A DNA stretch of 57,459 nt from an uncultured Pelagibacteraceae bacterium (GCA_902610755.1 CACLWW010000007.1:1-57459), one strand, 5' to 3'; shown: positions 16,401 through 24,468, numbered from the stretch's first letter. Notes: a model not told the origin generated them from the sequence alone. Numbers and translations are program-made.

Positions 16401-16406
16401 CTTTTT

Positions 16407-17447
16407 ATGACGAAGGTTGGGGAGCACGTCACTTTAGATATTATAGGTACTGAAAAAGAGTACGAACCAAAGTTCTTTGAAAAATTAGTTTACAAGATAT
16501 CAAAAAAGGCAAAAGTAACTGTTTTAGAGATTTCAAAGTACAAATTTGAACCACAAGGTTTCACTCTTGTAGCACTGTTAGCAGAAAGTCATATTAGTTT
16601 TCATACTTTTCCTGAAAGGGGAATAATAAGTTTTGATTTTTTTACGTGCGGAAAAGTAAATCCTAATGTTGCCTACGATATTTTAAAAAAAGAGATCAAA
16701 CATAAGAGAATTGTTAAAAAAGAATTTAATAGAGATACTATAAGTTATTATGATGATATTTATAGCTCACCAGGTTTAAAAAAATATTACATGGTTAAAG
16801 ATGTTTTGGAAAACTTTACCTCAAAAGTAGGTCAGAACATCGAAATTTTAGATTTAGAACAATTTGGCAAATCTCTTTTTATAGACGGTGAACTTCAAGT
16901 GGCGGAAAATGATGAGCACTTGTATAGTTCTACATTTGTAAACTCTGGTTTAAAACTTAATCCTTCAAATGATAAAACTGCAATTATCGGTGGAGGAGAT
17001 GGAGGAGTAGCGAGAGAATGTATATCTAAGGGTTTTAAACTAATTGATTGGTATGAGTTAGACCCAGAAGTTGTAACAATGTGTGAAAAATATTTATCTA
17101 AAGTCGGTAAGAAAGCAACAACAAAAAATCATGTTCAGTGTATATGGGGAGATGCATTTGAAAGTATTAAATCAGTTGAAGACAATAAGTATGATAAAAT
17201 TTATGTGGACCTAAACGATGATCAGTATTGTATTGATTTAGCCGCAAAAAATATCAAATCTTTAAAAAGAATTCTTAAACCAAATGGAACTATAACTGCA
17301 CAAGTTGGAAGCCAAGATAAAAAACCTAGGCAAGTTGATAAATGGCTAAATCTTTTTGAAAAAAGCTTTGGAAATACATCTTTAGATAGAATTTATATCC
17401 CAAGTTTTGATTGCTCATGGAATTTTGCTTCTTCTTTAAATAAATAA
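16407..17447 (+). CDS. Fused S-adenosylmethionine decarboxylase / spermidine synthase
   Basis: A 346-aa fusion. The N-terminal part (1-105) is a bacterial SpeD: self-cleavage at Glu60-Ser61 in AESHISFHTFPE would make the pyruvoyl group, with His66 and Cys81 in the expected processing positions. The C-terminal part (about 110-346) is a SpeE aminopropyltransferase with DGELQVAENDEHLY, GGGDGG at 195-200 for decarboxylated AdoMet, and YVDLND at 266-271 at the catalytic Asp. The usual GPGE-type stretch after that Asp reads DQYCIDLA, so the amine acceptor may not be putrescine. MTA is the by-product, which ties this gene to mtnP, mtnA and the aldolase 6 bp upstream. Confidence 0.92.
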   Translation: MTKVGEHVTLDIIGTEKEYEPKFFEKLVYKISKKAKVTVLEISKYKFEPQGFTLVALLAESHISFHTFPERGIISFDFFTCGKVNPNVAYDILKKEIKHKRIVKKEFNRDTISYYDDIYSSPGLKKYYMVKDVLENFTSKVGQNIEILDLEQFGKSLFIDGELQVAENDEHLYSSTFVNSGLKLNPSNDKTAIIGGGDGGVARECISKGFKLIDWYELDPEVVTMCEKYLSKVGKKATTKNHVQCIWGDAFESIKSVEDNKYDKIYVDLNDDQYCIDLAAKNIKSLKRILKPNGTITAQVGSQDKKPRQVDKWLNLFEKSFGNTSLDRIYIPSFDCSWNFASSLNK

Positions 17448-17503
17448 TTTCTTTTAAGCAAAATAAATTTATGAAATAATCATCTCTAAATTATGGAGGT
17501 ATA

Positions 17504-18355
17504 ATGAATACATTAAAGAAATTTAGTTTAGGAATATTGATTTCGATATTTATTTCGTTTTCAGTATCAGCTGACAAAATTAAGATTGGTACCGAGGGTG
17601 CTTATCCTCCCTGGAATGCTAAAGATGCATCAGGAAACTTAATTGGCTTTGAAGTAGAGCTTGCAAATGAATTATGCAAAATTATGGGTCATGAGTGCAC
17701 TATAGTTGAACAAGATTGGGATGGCATGATACCAGCTCTTTTAATGAGAAAATTCGATGCAATAATGGCTGGAATGTCAATTACTGATGAAAGATTAAAA
17801 ACAATAAACTTTTCTCAAGGTTATGCAGATGAAGTTGCATCACTTGCAGTTATGAAGGGCTCAAATTTAGAAAGTATTGAAACTTCTGAGGGTATAAATC
17901 TTTCAAAAAAAAGTGGATCAGCGAAGAAAGATCTAAAAACAATCACTGCTGCTCTTAAAGGAAAAACAGTTTGTGTTCAAACAGCTACTATTCATCAAAA
18001 CTTTTTAGAATCAGGTGATGTTGGTAAAGTAAATGTTAGAACATACAAAACTCAAGATGAAGTAAATCTAGATTTAGCAGCGGGAAGATGTGATGTAGCA
18101 CTAGCGGCTGCTGTTGCTTTTACTGACTATGCAGATAAATCTGGAAAACCAGTTGTACTAGTTGGTCCTACATTTTCAGGTGGGGCATTTGGAAATGGAG
18201 TTGGTGTTGGAATTAGAAAAAGTGGTGATGGAGCAATCGGAAAAAGGGATGCTCAGTTACTTAAAGACTTCAACAAAGCAATTAATGAAGCAAGAAAGCA
18301 AGGAATTATAAGTAAACTTGCAATAAAACATTTTGGTTTTGACGCATCTATGTAA
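17504..18355 (+). CDS. Amino acid ABC transporter periplasmic binding protein (LAO type)
   Basis: Family 3 solute-binding protein (283 aa) with signal peptide 1-23 (cleaved after VSA). The mature start KIKIGTEGAYPPWNAKD, GFEVELANELC, VEQDWDGMIPALLMRKFDAIMAGMSITDER and the C-terminal AINEARKQGIISKLAIKHFG match the lysine/arginine/ornithine (ArgT/HisJ) and octopine/nopaline group. A GGAGGT ribosome binding site lies 3-4 bp before the ATG, one of the best in the window. A hairpin follows the stop, separating it from two permease genes. Ornithine or arginine supply for the polyamine gene upstream is a reasonable but unproven idea. Confidence 0.93.
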   Translation: MNTLKKFSLGILISIFISFSVSADKIKIGTEGAYPPWNAKDASGNLIGFEVELANELCKIMGHECTIVEQDWDGMIPALLMRKFDAIMAGMSITDERLKTINFSQGYADEVASLAVMKGSNLESIETSEGINLSKKSGSAKKDLKTITAALKGKTVCVQTATIHQNFLESGDVGKVNVRTYKTQDEVNLDLAAGRCDVALAAAVAFTDYADKSGKPVVLVGPTFSGGAFGNGVGVGIRKSGDGAIGKRDAQLLKDFNKAINEARKQGIISKLAIKHFGFDASM

Positions 18356-18367
18356 CAATTTCAGTTG

Positions 18368-18392
18368 TGGCGGCTATATTATATAGTCGCCA
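18368..18392 (+). promoter_or_regulatory. Intercistronic stem-loop between binding-protein and permease genes
   Basis: TGGCGGCTATA pairs with TATAGTCGCCA around a TTA loop: 11 pairs including one G-U. There is no U tract after it, so it is not a classic terminator. It ends 6 bp before the permease ATG and could stabilise the upstream mRNA 3' end or hide the permease start, giving excess binding protein over permease. Confidence 0.75.
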
Positions 18393-18398
18393 TAATTT

Positions 18399-19091
18399 AT
18401 GAGTCTTCTTTCATTTGGAAATTCAGGTTGGGGTGATGAGTTATTCTTTGCAACTCTCATGACTTTAGCAGTTTCAATAACAGCAATGATAATAGGTTTT
18501 ATTTTTGCATTAATTTTTACCCCTTTAAAATTATCAAAAAATAAATTTTTAAATATTATTGCAAATTCTTACACTACAGTAATTAGAGGTGTACCAGAAT
18601 TATTGGTAATATATTTATTTTTTTTTGGCGGAAGTGGTGCAGTAATGTTTGTTGCGTCAATTTTTGGTTATAATGAGTACATTGAGATTAACGCTTTTAT
18701 CACAGGCTCTTTCGCAATTGGAATAATTTCTGGCGCTTACTCAACTGAAGTTTTTAGAGGAGCTATACAATCAATTGACAAAGGTCAATTCGAAGCTTCT
18801 CAAGTTTTAGGGCTAAAAAAACCAATTCATTTTTTAAAAGTAATACTGCCGCAAATGCTTAGATTGGCTATCCCAAATTTAAGTAATGTATGGCAAATAA
18901 CTCTTAAAGACACATCCTTGATTTCTGTAACAGGATTGGTCGAAATTATGAGACAATCATATATTGCAGCAGGTTCAACAAGAGATCCTTTATTTTTTTA
19001 TTCATTTGCTGCTTTATTATATTTGTTATTAACTTTTTTAAGTATGAAATTAATCAATAAATTAGAAATAAAATACAATAGAGGTTTTTAA
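18399..19091 (+). CDS. Amino acid ABC transporter permease (HisQ type)
   Basis: Inner-membrane permease (230 aa) of the polar amino acid HisM/HisQ family. About five hydrophobic segments are visible. The family signature includes TVIRGVPELLVIYLFFFG near residue 60 and the EAA loop GQFEASQVLGLKKPIHFLKVILPQ near 130-150 that contacts the ATPase. It follows the binding-protein gene with a hairpin between them and overlaps the next permease by one base. No convincing Shine-Dalgarno precedes the ATG. No ATPase gene follows. Confidence 0.93.
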   Translation: MSLLSFGNSGWGDELFFATLMTLAVSITAMIIGFIFALIFTPLKLSKNKFLNIIANSYTTVIRGVPELLVIYLFFFGGSGAVMFVASIFGYNEYIEINAFITGSFAIGIISGAYSTEVFRGAIQSIDKGQFEASQVLGLKKPIHFLKVILPQMLRLAIPNLSNVWQITLKDTSLISVTGLVEIMRQSYIAAGSTRDPLFFYSFAALLYLLLTFLSMKLINKLEIKYNRGF

Positions 19092-19762
19092 TGGATTTTG
19101 ATTTAATGTTAAATAGTTTTCCAAAGTTACTAGATGCTACTTTAGTTACACTTAAATTATTATCTTTATCTCTAATAATTGGGTTATTTCTAGGATTTTG
19201 TTTTGCAATTTTAAGACTAAGCAAAAATATTTTTATTAGTAGGTTTGCTTATGGATATTCGTATTTATTTAGAGGAACACCATTACTTGTTCAAATATTT
19301 ATTATATATTTCGGGTTAGGACAAATAGAACTTTTAAGAACTTCGATATTATGGGTTGTTTTAAAAGAACCTTATTGGTGTGCAATTATAGCGTTTTCCT
19401 TAAATACTGGAGCTTATACATCTGAAATAATTAGATCAGCTCTACAAACAATAAAACCAGGTTTTATAGAAGCAGGCAAAAGCTTAGGCTTATCAAACAA
19501 AATTATTTTTTTTAAAATACAAATTCCAATTGCAATTCGTCAATCATTACCAGCTTACGGCAATGAGATTATATTGATGCTGAAAGGTACTTCTTTGGCT
19601 AGCACGGTAACTTTAATGGATTTAACAGGAGTAGCTAAATATATAATTTCTACAACTTTCAAACCAGTTGAAGTATTTATTGTTGCAGGTAGTATTTATC
19701 TTTTTTTAACTTTCTTGATTCATAATTTAATAAAATTTTTAGAAAAAAAATATAGTTACTAA
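19091..19762 (+). CDS. Amino acid ABC transporter permease (HisM type)
   Basis: Second permease (223 aa), pairing with the preceding one as a heterodimer. It has YLFRGTPLLVQIFIIYFGLG near 56-74 and the EAA loop PGFIEAGKSLGLSNKI near 127-142 in the expected place, plus about five membrane helices. It overlaps the upstream gene by one base (TAATG). Its stop shares CTAA at 19759-19762 with the convergent DUF6165 gene, so no ATP-binding-cassette gene can follow in this operon. The ATPase must be encoded elsewhere and may be shared. Confidence 0.93.
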   Translation: MDFDLMLNSFPKLLDATLVTLKLLSLSLIIGLFLGFCFAILRLSKNIFISRFAYGYSYLFRGTPLLVQIFIIYFGLGQIELLRTSILWVVLKEPYWCAIIAFSLNTGAYTSEIIRSALQTIKPGFIEAGKSLGLSNKIIFFKIQIPIAIRQSLPAYGNEIILMLKGTSLASTVTLMDLTGVAKYIISTTFKPVEVFIVAGSIYLFLTFLIHNLIKFLEKKYSY

Positions 19763-20148
19763 TATTTTGTATATTCTTTAATTTCTTTGATTTTTGATCC
19801 TGTGTGATTATTGATTTCCAGTTTTATACTTGCTCGTTTGTCATTTAAGAAATGGATTTCTCTTGATAATAAAATGAAATGATCATCGAATTTTGAATCT
19901 TTTTCACATTGTCTTTTGTTGTCTTCAATATCCCACAATTTAGCATTTATTTCTTTTAATTCAGAGAAAAGACCTTTAATTTTTTCATCGACTTTCACAT
20001 TTTTATCATATTGTTCCTTTAAAGAATCATATTCAAAATTTATGAATTTTAATTTTTCTGCGTCTTTGATTTTGTCTTTTTTGATTTCAAGGATAGTTAA
20101 TTTATCTAATAACTCACCAACAGATACTTCAACTAATATTTTATTCAT
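19759..20148 (-). CDS. DUF6165 family protein
   Basis: A 129-aa, highly charged, mainly helical protein matching DUF6165 by its opening EVSVGELLDKLTILEIK, the central NAKLWDIEDNKRQCE, and the C-terminal LNDKRASIKLEINNHTGS followed by a terminal Tyr. The biochemical role of the family is unknown. From family knowledge, members often sit among glycosyltransferase genes, as here (GT9 at 20181, GT4 at 21099). It is divergent from the GT9 gene across 32 bp and converges on the permease gene with overlapping stops. Confidence 0.8.
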   Translation of the reverse strand: MNKILVEVSVGELLDKLTILEIKKDKIKDAEKLKFINFEYDSLKEQYDKNVKVDEKIKGLFSELKEINAKLWDIEDNKRQCEKDSKFDDHFILLSREIHFLNDKRASIKLEINNHTGSKIKEIKEYTKY

Positions 20149-20180
20149 AAAATTTTATAGTGTGATAAATTGTTAAAAAT

Positions 20181-21110
20181 ATGTCTAATATATTAATCAT
20201 AAAACATGGTTCACTAGGGGATATAGCTCAAGCGAGTGGGGCAATTCAAGATATTTATGATAATCATAAAGATGATTTTATTTACTTATTAACATCTCAT
20301 ACATACTCAGATCTTTTTAAAAAAAATCCCAATATAAATGAAGTAATTGTCGATAAAAGATTGTCTAAATTTAATTTGATCTACCTTTTTTCATTAATGA
20401 AAAAAATTAAACAACATAAGTTTACAAAGGTCTATGATCTACAGAATTCCTCAAGAACCTCATTTTATAAGAGAATTTTATTTCCTAATTTAGGATCTTA
20501 TAAATGGTCCTCTTCAGAAACCACTCTTCCAGCAAATGAAACTAAAAAAGAATTTGATAAAAAACCAGTGCTAGAAAGATTTGATCATCAATTAAAGATA
20601 TCTGGTTTAAAAACATCTCACACTTTAAAACCAGATTTTTCTTGGGGTTGTTCTAATATTGATAAACTTATTTCTAAATATAACTTATCCGATTATATAT
20701 TGTTATTTCCTTTCTGCTCTGAACACTTAGAACAGAAGAGATGGCCGTATTACGATCAATTAATAAAACTTATAAAACAAAATCACCCTAATCTAAAAAT
20801 AGCGATAGCACCTGGTCCTGGTGAAATAGAAAAAGCAAAAGAATTAGATGCTATTTCTATTCTAAGTGAAGACAATGCAATTTCTATCTCAGAGTTGGCA
20901 GGTTTAATAAAGAGAAGTAAATTTGTCGTTGCTAATGATACAGGTCCTGCACATATGGCGGCGCATTTAAATGTTAAAGGTTTAACGTTGTTTGGAAGTC
21001 ACACGACAGCTCATAAAGTAAGTATTGAAAGAGAAAACTTTAAAGCAATACAAGTTAGTGATTTAAAAAACTTAAGTGCAAAGAAAGTTTTCGAAAGACT
21101 AGTTTTTTAG
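20181..21110 (+). CDS. Glycosyltransferase family 9 (heptosyltransferase-like)
   Basis: A 309-aa GT-B enzyme of the ADP-heptose:LPS heptosyltransferase family. Visible are the N-terminal ILIIKHGSLGDIAQASGAI with the catalytic-region Asp, a central LLFPFCSEHLEQKRWPYYD, and the donor-binding FVVANDTGPAHMAAHLN near residue 249-265. It should add a heptose-like sugar to the lipid A-core region at the inner face of the cytoplasmic membrane. Neighbours DUF6165 and GT4 support a cell-surface glycan cluster. Its 3' end overlaps the convergent GT4 gene by 12 bp. Confidence 0.9.
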   Translation: MSNILIIKHGSLGDIAQASGAIQDIYDNHKDDFIYLLTSHTYSDLFKKNPNINEVIVDKRLSKFNLIYLFSLMKKIKQHKFTKVYDLQNSSRTSFYKRILFPNLGSYKWSSSETTLPANETKKEFDKKPVLERFDHQLKISGLKTSHTLKPDFSWGCSNIDKLISKYNLSDYILLFPFCSEHLEQKRWPYYDQLIKLIKQNHPNLKIAIAPGPGEIEKAKELDAISILSEDNAISISELAGLIKRSKFVVANDTGPAHMAAHLNVKGLTLFGSHTTAHKVSIERENFKAIQVSDLKNLSAKKVFERLVF

Positions 21111-22187
21111 TATCAATAAATAATTTTTTATAATTTCTTGCCAAAGAAATTTTTTTGCATTTTTTTCTGCATTTTTTCCAAAAATTTTAAATTTATTATT
21201 CTGTAATATTTCTACTAAACTTTGATAGATTTCATCAATGTTATTTCCATCACAAATTAAACCAGTTTCATTATTGACAATTGCGTCAGACGCACCACCA
21301 ATTTTTCCTCCGATAGATGGAATTCCATATTGAGCAGCCTCAACATAAACAATTCCAAAACCTTCTACAGATTTTTTGTGAGAAATTGATGGCATAACAA
21401 AAACATTTGAATTTTTTAAATAAGAGTTTTTTTCATCTTTTGACAAATCCTTTAAAAATAAAACATTACTTTCAAGTTTTAATTCTTTAATAAGTTTTTT
21501 CTGAGACTCCAAAGTATCACCTTGACCTATGCAAATATAAATTATGTTTGGGTAAATTTCTTTCAAATTTCTCAAAGACATAATTATTTTTTCATGATTT
21601 TTTCTTTTATCAAATCTAGCAACAGTAATTAGCCTTGGCTCTTTTCCCTCAAGTTTCTTTAATATTTTTTCCTCTATTTTTGGATTTACTTCTTCTCTTG
21701 GAAACACACCTGGGTTTATAACCTTTATTTTCTCCTCATTAACACCAATTTCAACACCAAGACTTTTAGTGAAATTTGAATTTGCGATTACGTGATCGCA
21801 ATTATTTAATACCTTAACAACTCTTTTATTTAAAAAAGAATCTTTTTTGTGGTTAATCTCTTTGGAGTGAATAAGACATATTTTTCTTATTTTAGTATTA
21901 ATATTTTCTAAACTCTTCCAGTGATCAGAGATGATATTCTTAACTTTATTATTTTTCTGCAAGTAATTATTAATTAATGAAGCTTTTCTAAATTTTCTAA
22001 AAATTTTTGGTCCCCCAACTCTTTCAATTGAAAATGATAAGTCTTCATCAAATTTTTCCTGTTGATAATGTTCGTCGGCAAATACTTTAACCATCATTTG
22101 TTCTGACAACGACTTAGTTAGACCAAACATAAGATTTTGCATACCCCCAACATCAGGTGGAAAATTTCTTGTGATAATTAAATTCAT
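21099..22187 (-). CDS. Glycosyltransferase family 4
   Basis: A 362-aa GT-B glycosyltransferase. The N-terminus IITRNFPPDVGGMQNLMFGL carries the GG loop that binds the acceptor. The C-terminal domain has VARFDKRKNHEKII near residue 192 and the nucleotide-sugar EX7E element in KKSVEGFGIVYVEAAQYGIPSIGG near 268-291. This fits GT4 enzymes of polysaccharide or lipid glycosylation. The donor is unknown. The start overlaps the thioredoxin-like gene stop by one base, so the two are co-transcribed despite unrelated roles. Confidence 0.92.
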   Translation of the reverse strand: MNLIITRNFPPDVGGMQNLMFGLTKSLSEQMMVKVFADEHYQQEKFDEDLSFSIERVGGPKIFRKFRKASLINNYLQKNNKVKNIISDHWKSLENINTKIRKICLIHSKEINHKKDSFLNKRVVKVLNNCDHVIANSNFTKSLGVEIGVNEEKIKVINPGVFPREEVNPKIEEKILKKLEGKEPRLITVARFDKRKNHEKIIMSLRNLKEIYPNIIYICIGQGDTLESQKKLIKELKLESNVLFLKDLSKDEKNSYLKNSNVFVMPSISHKKSVEGFGIVYVEAAQYGIPSIGGKIGGASDAIVNNETGLICDGNNIDEIYQSLVEILQNNKFKIFGKNAEKNAKKFLWQEIIKNYLLILKN

Positions 22188-22741
22188 TATTTAAACCATT
22201 TAATACTGCATCCCATACTAGGATATTGTTCTTTTGGACCTTGTTGAGTTTTGGCAATTAGCTTCATTGATTTAAGCAACTCACTGTCACCTGAACCAAC
22301 AGGTTTTAAATCATATAATTCCCTTATTCTTCCTCTGTAATTAAGTTCAAGGTTTTTGTTGTAGCCAAAGAAGTCTGGAGTACAAACTGCATCGTATTTT
22401 TTTGCGATTTCTTGTGTTTCATCAATTAAATAAGGAAATGAAAAGTTATATCTATCAGAAAACTTTTTCATATTTTCAAAAGAGTCTTCAGGATAGTTTT
22501 TGGTATCATTCGACATTATCGCAACTGAGTTAATGCCATCTTCTTTAAGTTTTGTACAATCATCTGCAAGTTCTCTTATTACTGCTTTTACATAAGGACA
22601 ATGATTGCAAATAAACATAATTAAAGTTCCATTATCGCCTTTGACATCATTCAATGTTAATAATTCCCCATTAATTGATTTAAGCTTAAAATCTATTGCA
22701 TTCAGACCGAAATCACATATTGGAGTTTTTAAAAGTGCCAT
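22187..22741 (-). CDS. Thioredoxin-fold protein (AhpC/TSA-redoxin type)
   Basis: A 184-aa thioredoxin-like protein. The redox motif CNHCP (Cys45, Cys48) follows MFICNHCPYVKAVIREL. The family segment YPEDSFENMKKFSDRYNFSFPYLIDETQEIAKKY and the cis-Pro region AVCTPDFFGY also match. This subgroup is annotated as thioredoxin family or redoxin and its partner is generally unknown. No signal peptide is present, so it is cytoplasmic. Only 17 bp separate its ATG from that of the divergent carbonic anhydrase gene, leaving no room for two normal leaders. Confidence 0.9.
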   Translation of the reverse strand: MALLKTPICDFGLNAIDFKLKSINGELLTLNDVKGDNGTLIMFICNHCPYVKAVIRELADDCTKLKEDGINSVAIMSNDTKNYPEDSFENMKKFSDRYNFSFPYLIDETQEIAKKYDAVCTPDFFGYNKNLELNYRGRIRELYDLKPVGSGDSELLKSMKLIAKTQQGPKEQYPSMGCSIKWFK

Positions 22742-22758
22742 GTTAGAATATATAAATT

Positions 22759-23271
22759 ATGTTTTACGATTTGGAAAATAAAAAACCAAAAAACTCTGGC
22801 GAAAATTGGGTAGCTCCTAATGCTGTTATTATTGGTGATGTAACATTAGATAAAAATACAAGTGTTTGGTTTAATGCAACCTTAAGAGGTGACATTGAAA
22901 ATATTCATATAGGTGAAGGATCTAACGTTCAGGATGGTTGTGTATTACATACTGATCCAGGTTGTCCTTTAAAAGTTGGAAAAAATGTAACCATTGGACA
23001 TTTAGTGATGCTCCATGGATGCACAATTGGTAACAATAGTTTAATTGGAATTGGTGCAGTGATCCTTAACAAAGCAAAGATAGGAAAAAATTGTATTATA
23101 GGTGCAAAGGCTTTGATTACAGAAAATAAAGAGATACCGGATAACTCTTTAGTCGTAGGATCCCCAGGAAAAATCATTAGACAAGTTACTGAGGAAGAAA
23201 AAAAAGCGGTGTTTGAAAACACTAAACATTATCAAGACAATTGGAAAAAATATTCTAAAAGTGTATATTAA
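22759..23271 (+). CDS. Gamma carbonic anhydrase family protein
   Basis: A 170-aa left-handed beta-helix protein of the YrdA/PaaY/CaiE family. Hexapeptide repeats run through residues about 15-140. Metal-binding His residues are in LHTDPGCP and in IGHLVMLHGC. The C-terminal helix (EEEKKAVFENTKHYQDNWKKY) packs the trimer. Some members hydrate CO2; many have unproven activity. It starts 17 bp from the divergent thioredoxin-like gene and ends immediately before the next ATG, so it is co-transcribed with the exported protein at 23272. Confidence 0.92.
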   Translation: MFYDLENKKPKNSGENWVAPNAVIIGDVTLDKNTSVWFNATLRGDIENIHIGEGSNVQDGCVLHTDPGCPLKVGKNVTIGHLVMLHGCTIGNNSLIGIGAVILNKAKIGKNCIIGAKALITENKEIPDNSLVVGSPGKIIRQVTEEEKKAVFENTKHYQDNWKKYSKSVY

Positions 23272-23868
23272 ATGATGAAAAAAATATTTTTATTTTTACT
23301 TTTATTTTTATTTACGGCTAATGCACAATCTAATGAAAGATTTATACCACTCGAACTGTTTACCGGAGGTGACATCAGAGATGATACTGAAATAAGGTTT
23401 ACACCTGCAGATCTTGTATTTGGTGAAAAGAGAAGAAAAAAAATTGTTGGTCCTATAGATTGGAGAGCCCCGGGATCCAAAGAAATTATTAAAGTTTATA
23501 AAAGAACTAAAAAAAATAAACAGGGTAGAGTAAAAAAAACTCAGCTTTTTACAGTGACTAATGATGGACAGTGCTTGGGAAGAGTGTATGACCAGAGAAG
23601 GTCTGGAACTAAATATATAAAAAATGGATGCAAGTTTCCGCTAGGTTGGTGGAAAAAAGGTGAGACAAGAACTTTCTCAGTTACAGATCGTGGACCAAGA
23701 ACCGTAGAGCTAAAGATATTAAATTTGGGAAAAAAACCAACAAGTTGTGTGAAATTTAATTGGAAATTATTCGATGATGCAACTGGAAAAAAATTAGGAG
23801 ATAATGACTATAAGTTTTGTAAAAAAAGATCAATGACCAGTCTACTAATTAGAAAAATTAAAGACTAG
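23272..23868 (+). CDS. Exported protein of unknown function
   Basis: A 198-aa protein with signal peptide 1-19 (cleaved after NAQ or nearby) and a basic mature domain. It has four mature cysteines, two near residues 102 and 122 (GQCLGR, NGCKFP) and two near 166 and 183 (TSCVKF, KFCKKR), compatible with two disulfides in the periplasm. Strands such as ELKILNLGK suggest a beta-rich fold. I do not recognise a family. It starts directly after the carbonic anhydrase stop, and its own stop shares CTAG at 23865-23868 with the convergent flavin-oxidase gene. Confidence 0.7.
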   Translation: MMKKIFLFLLLFLFTANAQSNERFIPLELFTGGDIRDDTEIRFTPADLVFGEKRRKKIVGPIDWRAPGSKEIIKVYKRTKKNKQGRVKKTQLFTVTNDGQCLGRVYDQRRSGTKYIKNGCKFPLGWWKKGETRTFSVTDRGPRTVELKILNLGKKPTSCVKFNWKLFDDATGKKLGDNDYKFCKKRSMTSLLIRKIKD

Positions 23869-24464
23869 GGCACTAACCAAGTATCTTTATTACTTTCCAA
23901 ATCAAATTTTGCTCTTCGATGACCTTTTGCGGCAAGATATAACCATTCAATAGATTTTATTTTACATTGTATTACAGTGAAGTTTTTATAACCTTCTTCA
24001 CTTTGCTCTTTTGTATAATCAAAATTATCTAACTCAGGTTTTAGTCCTGATGTTGGAATATCAGATTCTGTTCCTGGACCGTTATCAACCAAATAACATT
24101 TCCGACTTATATGTTGAGTTTTTTCCCAAGAATTTTTCGTAATATCGTTATTATAATTAATAATACAGTTTACTTTTAGTCGAACCTGAATTTTTTCATC
24201 TTTATCATAAAACAAAAGTGCTGCATTAGGGTTATTTTTAAGTAATTGAATTTTATCTGATCTAATATCACTATGGAATTGAACTAAATTGTTTTGTTGG
24301 TCTGACTTTCTTAAAACAACAATTCTTCCATCTATATCGTTATTATGACCACATATAAAAGTTGGAATTCTAAATTGAGAACTTCTATTAGTCACTGCAT
24401 CATCTAGCATTGACCAGATTTTCTTCTTTATCTCTGTGAAGTCTTCATAGTACGCAGGCTGCAT
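23865..24464 (-). CDS. Pyridoxamine 5'-phosphate oxidase family protein
   Basis: A 199-aa FMN-binding split-barrel protein. RIVVLRKSDQQNNLVQFHSDIRSDKIQLLKNNP is the PNPOx-type core that holds FMN phosphate, and the C-terminal IEWLYLAAKGHRRAKFDL corresponds to the family's end. It lacks the full C-terminal dimerisation signature of true PdxH, so it may be a related flavoprotein rather than the B6 enzyme. It lies 4 bp after the hydroxyisobutyrate-dehydrogenase-type gene on the same strand, so they form an operon. Confidence 0.82.
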   Translation of the reverse strand: MQPAYYEDFTEIKKKIWSMLDDAVTNRSSQFRIPTFICGHNNDIDGRIVVLRKSDQQNNLVQFHSDIRSDKIQLLKNNPNAALLFYDKDEKIQVRLKVNCIINYNNDITKNSWEKTQHISRKCYLVDNGPGTESDIPTSGLKPELDNFDYTKEQSEEGYKNFTVIQCKIKSIEWLYLAAKGHRRAKFDLESNKDTWLVP

Positions 24465-24468
24465 ACTT

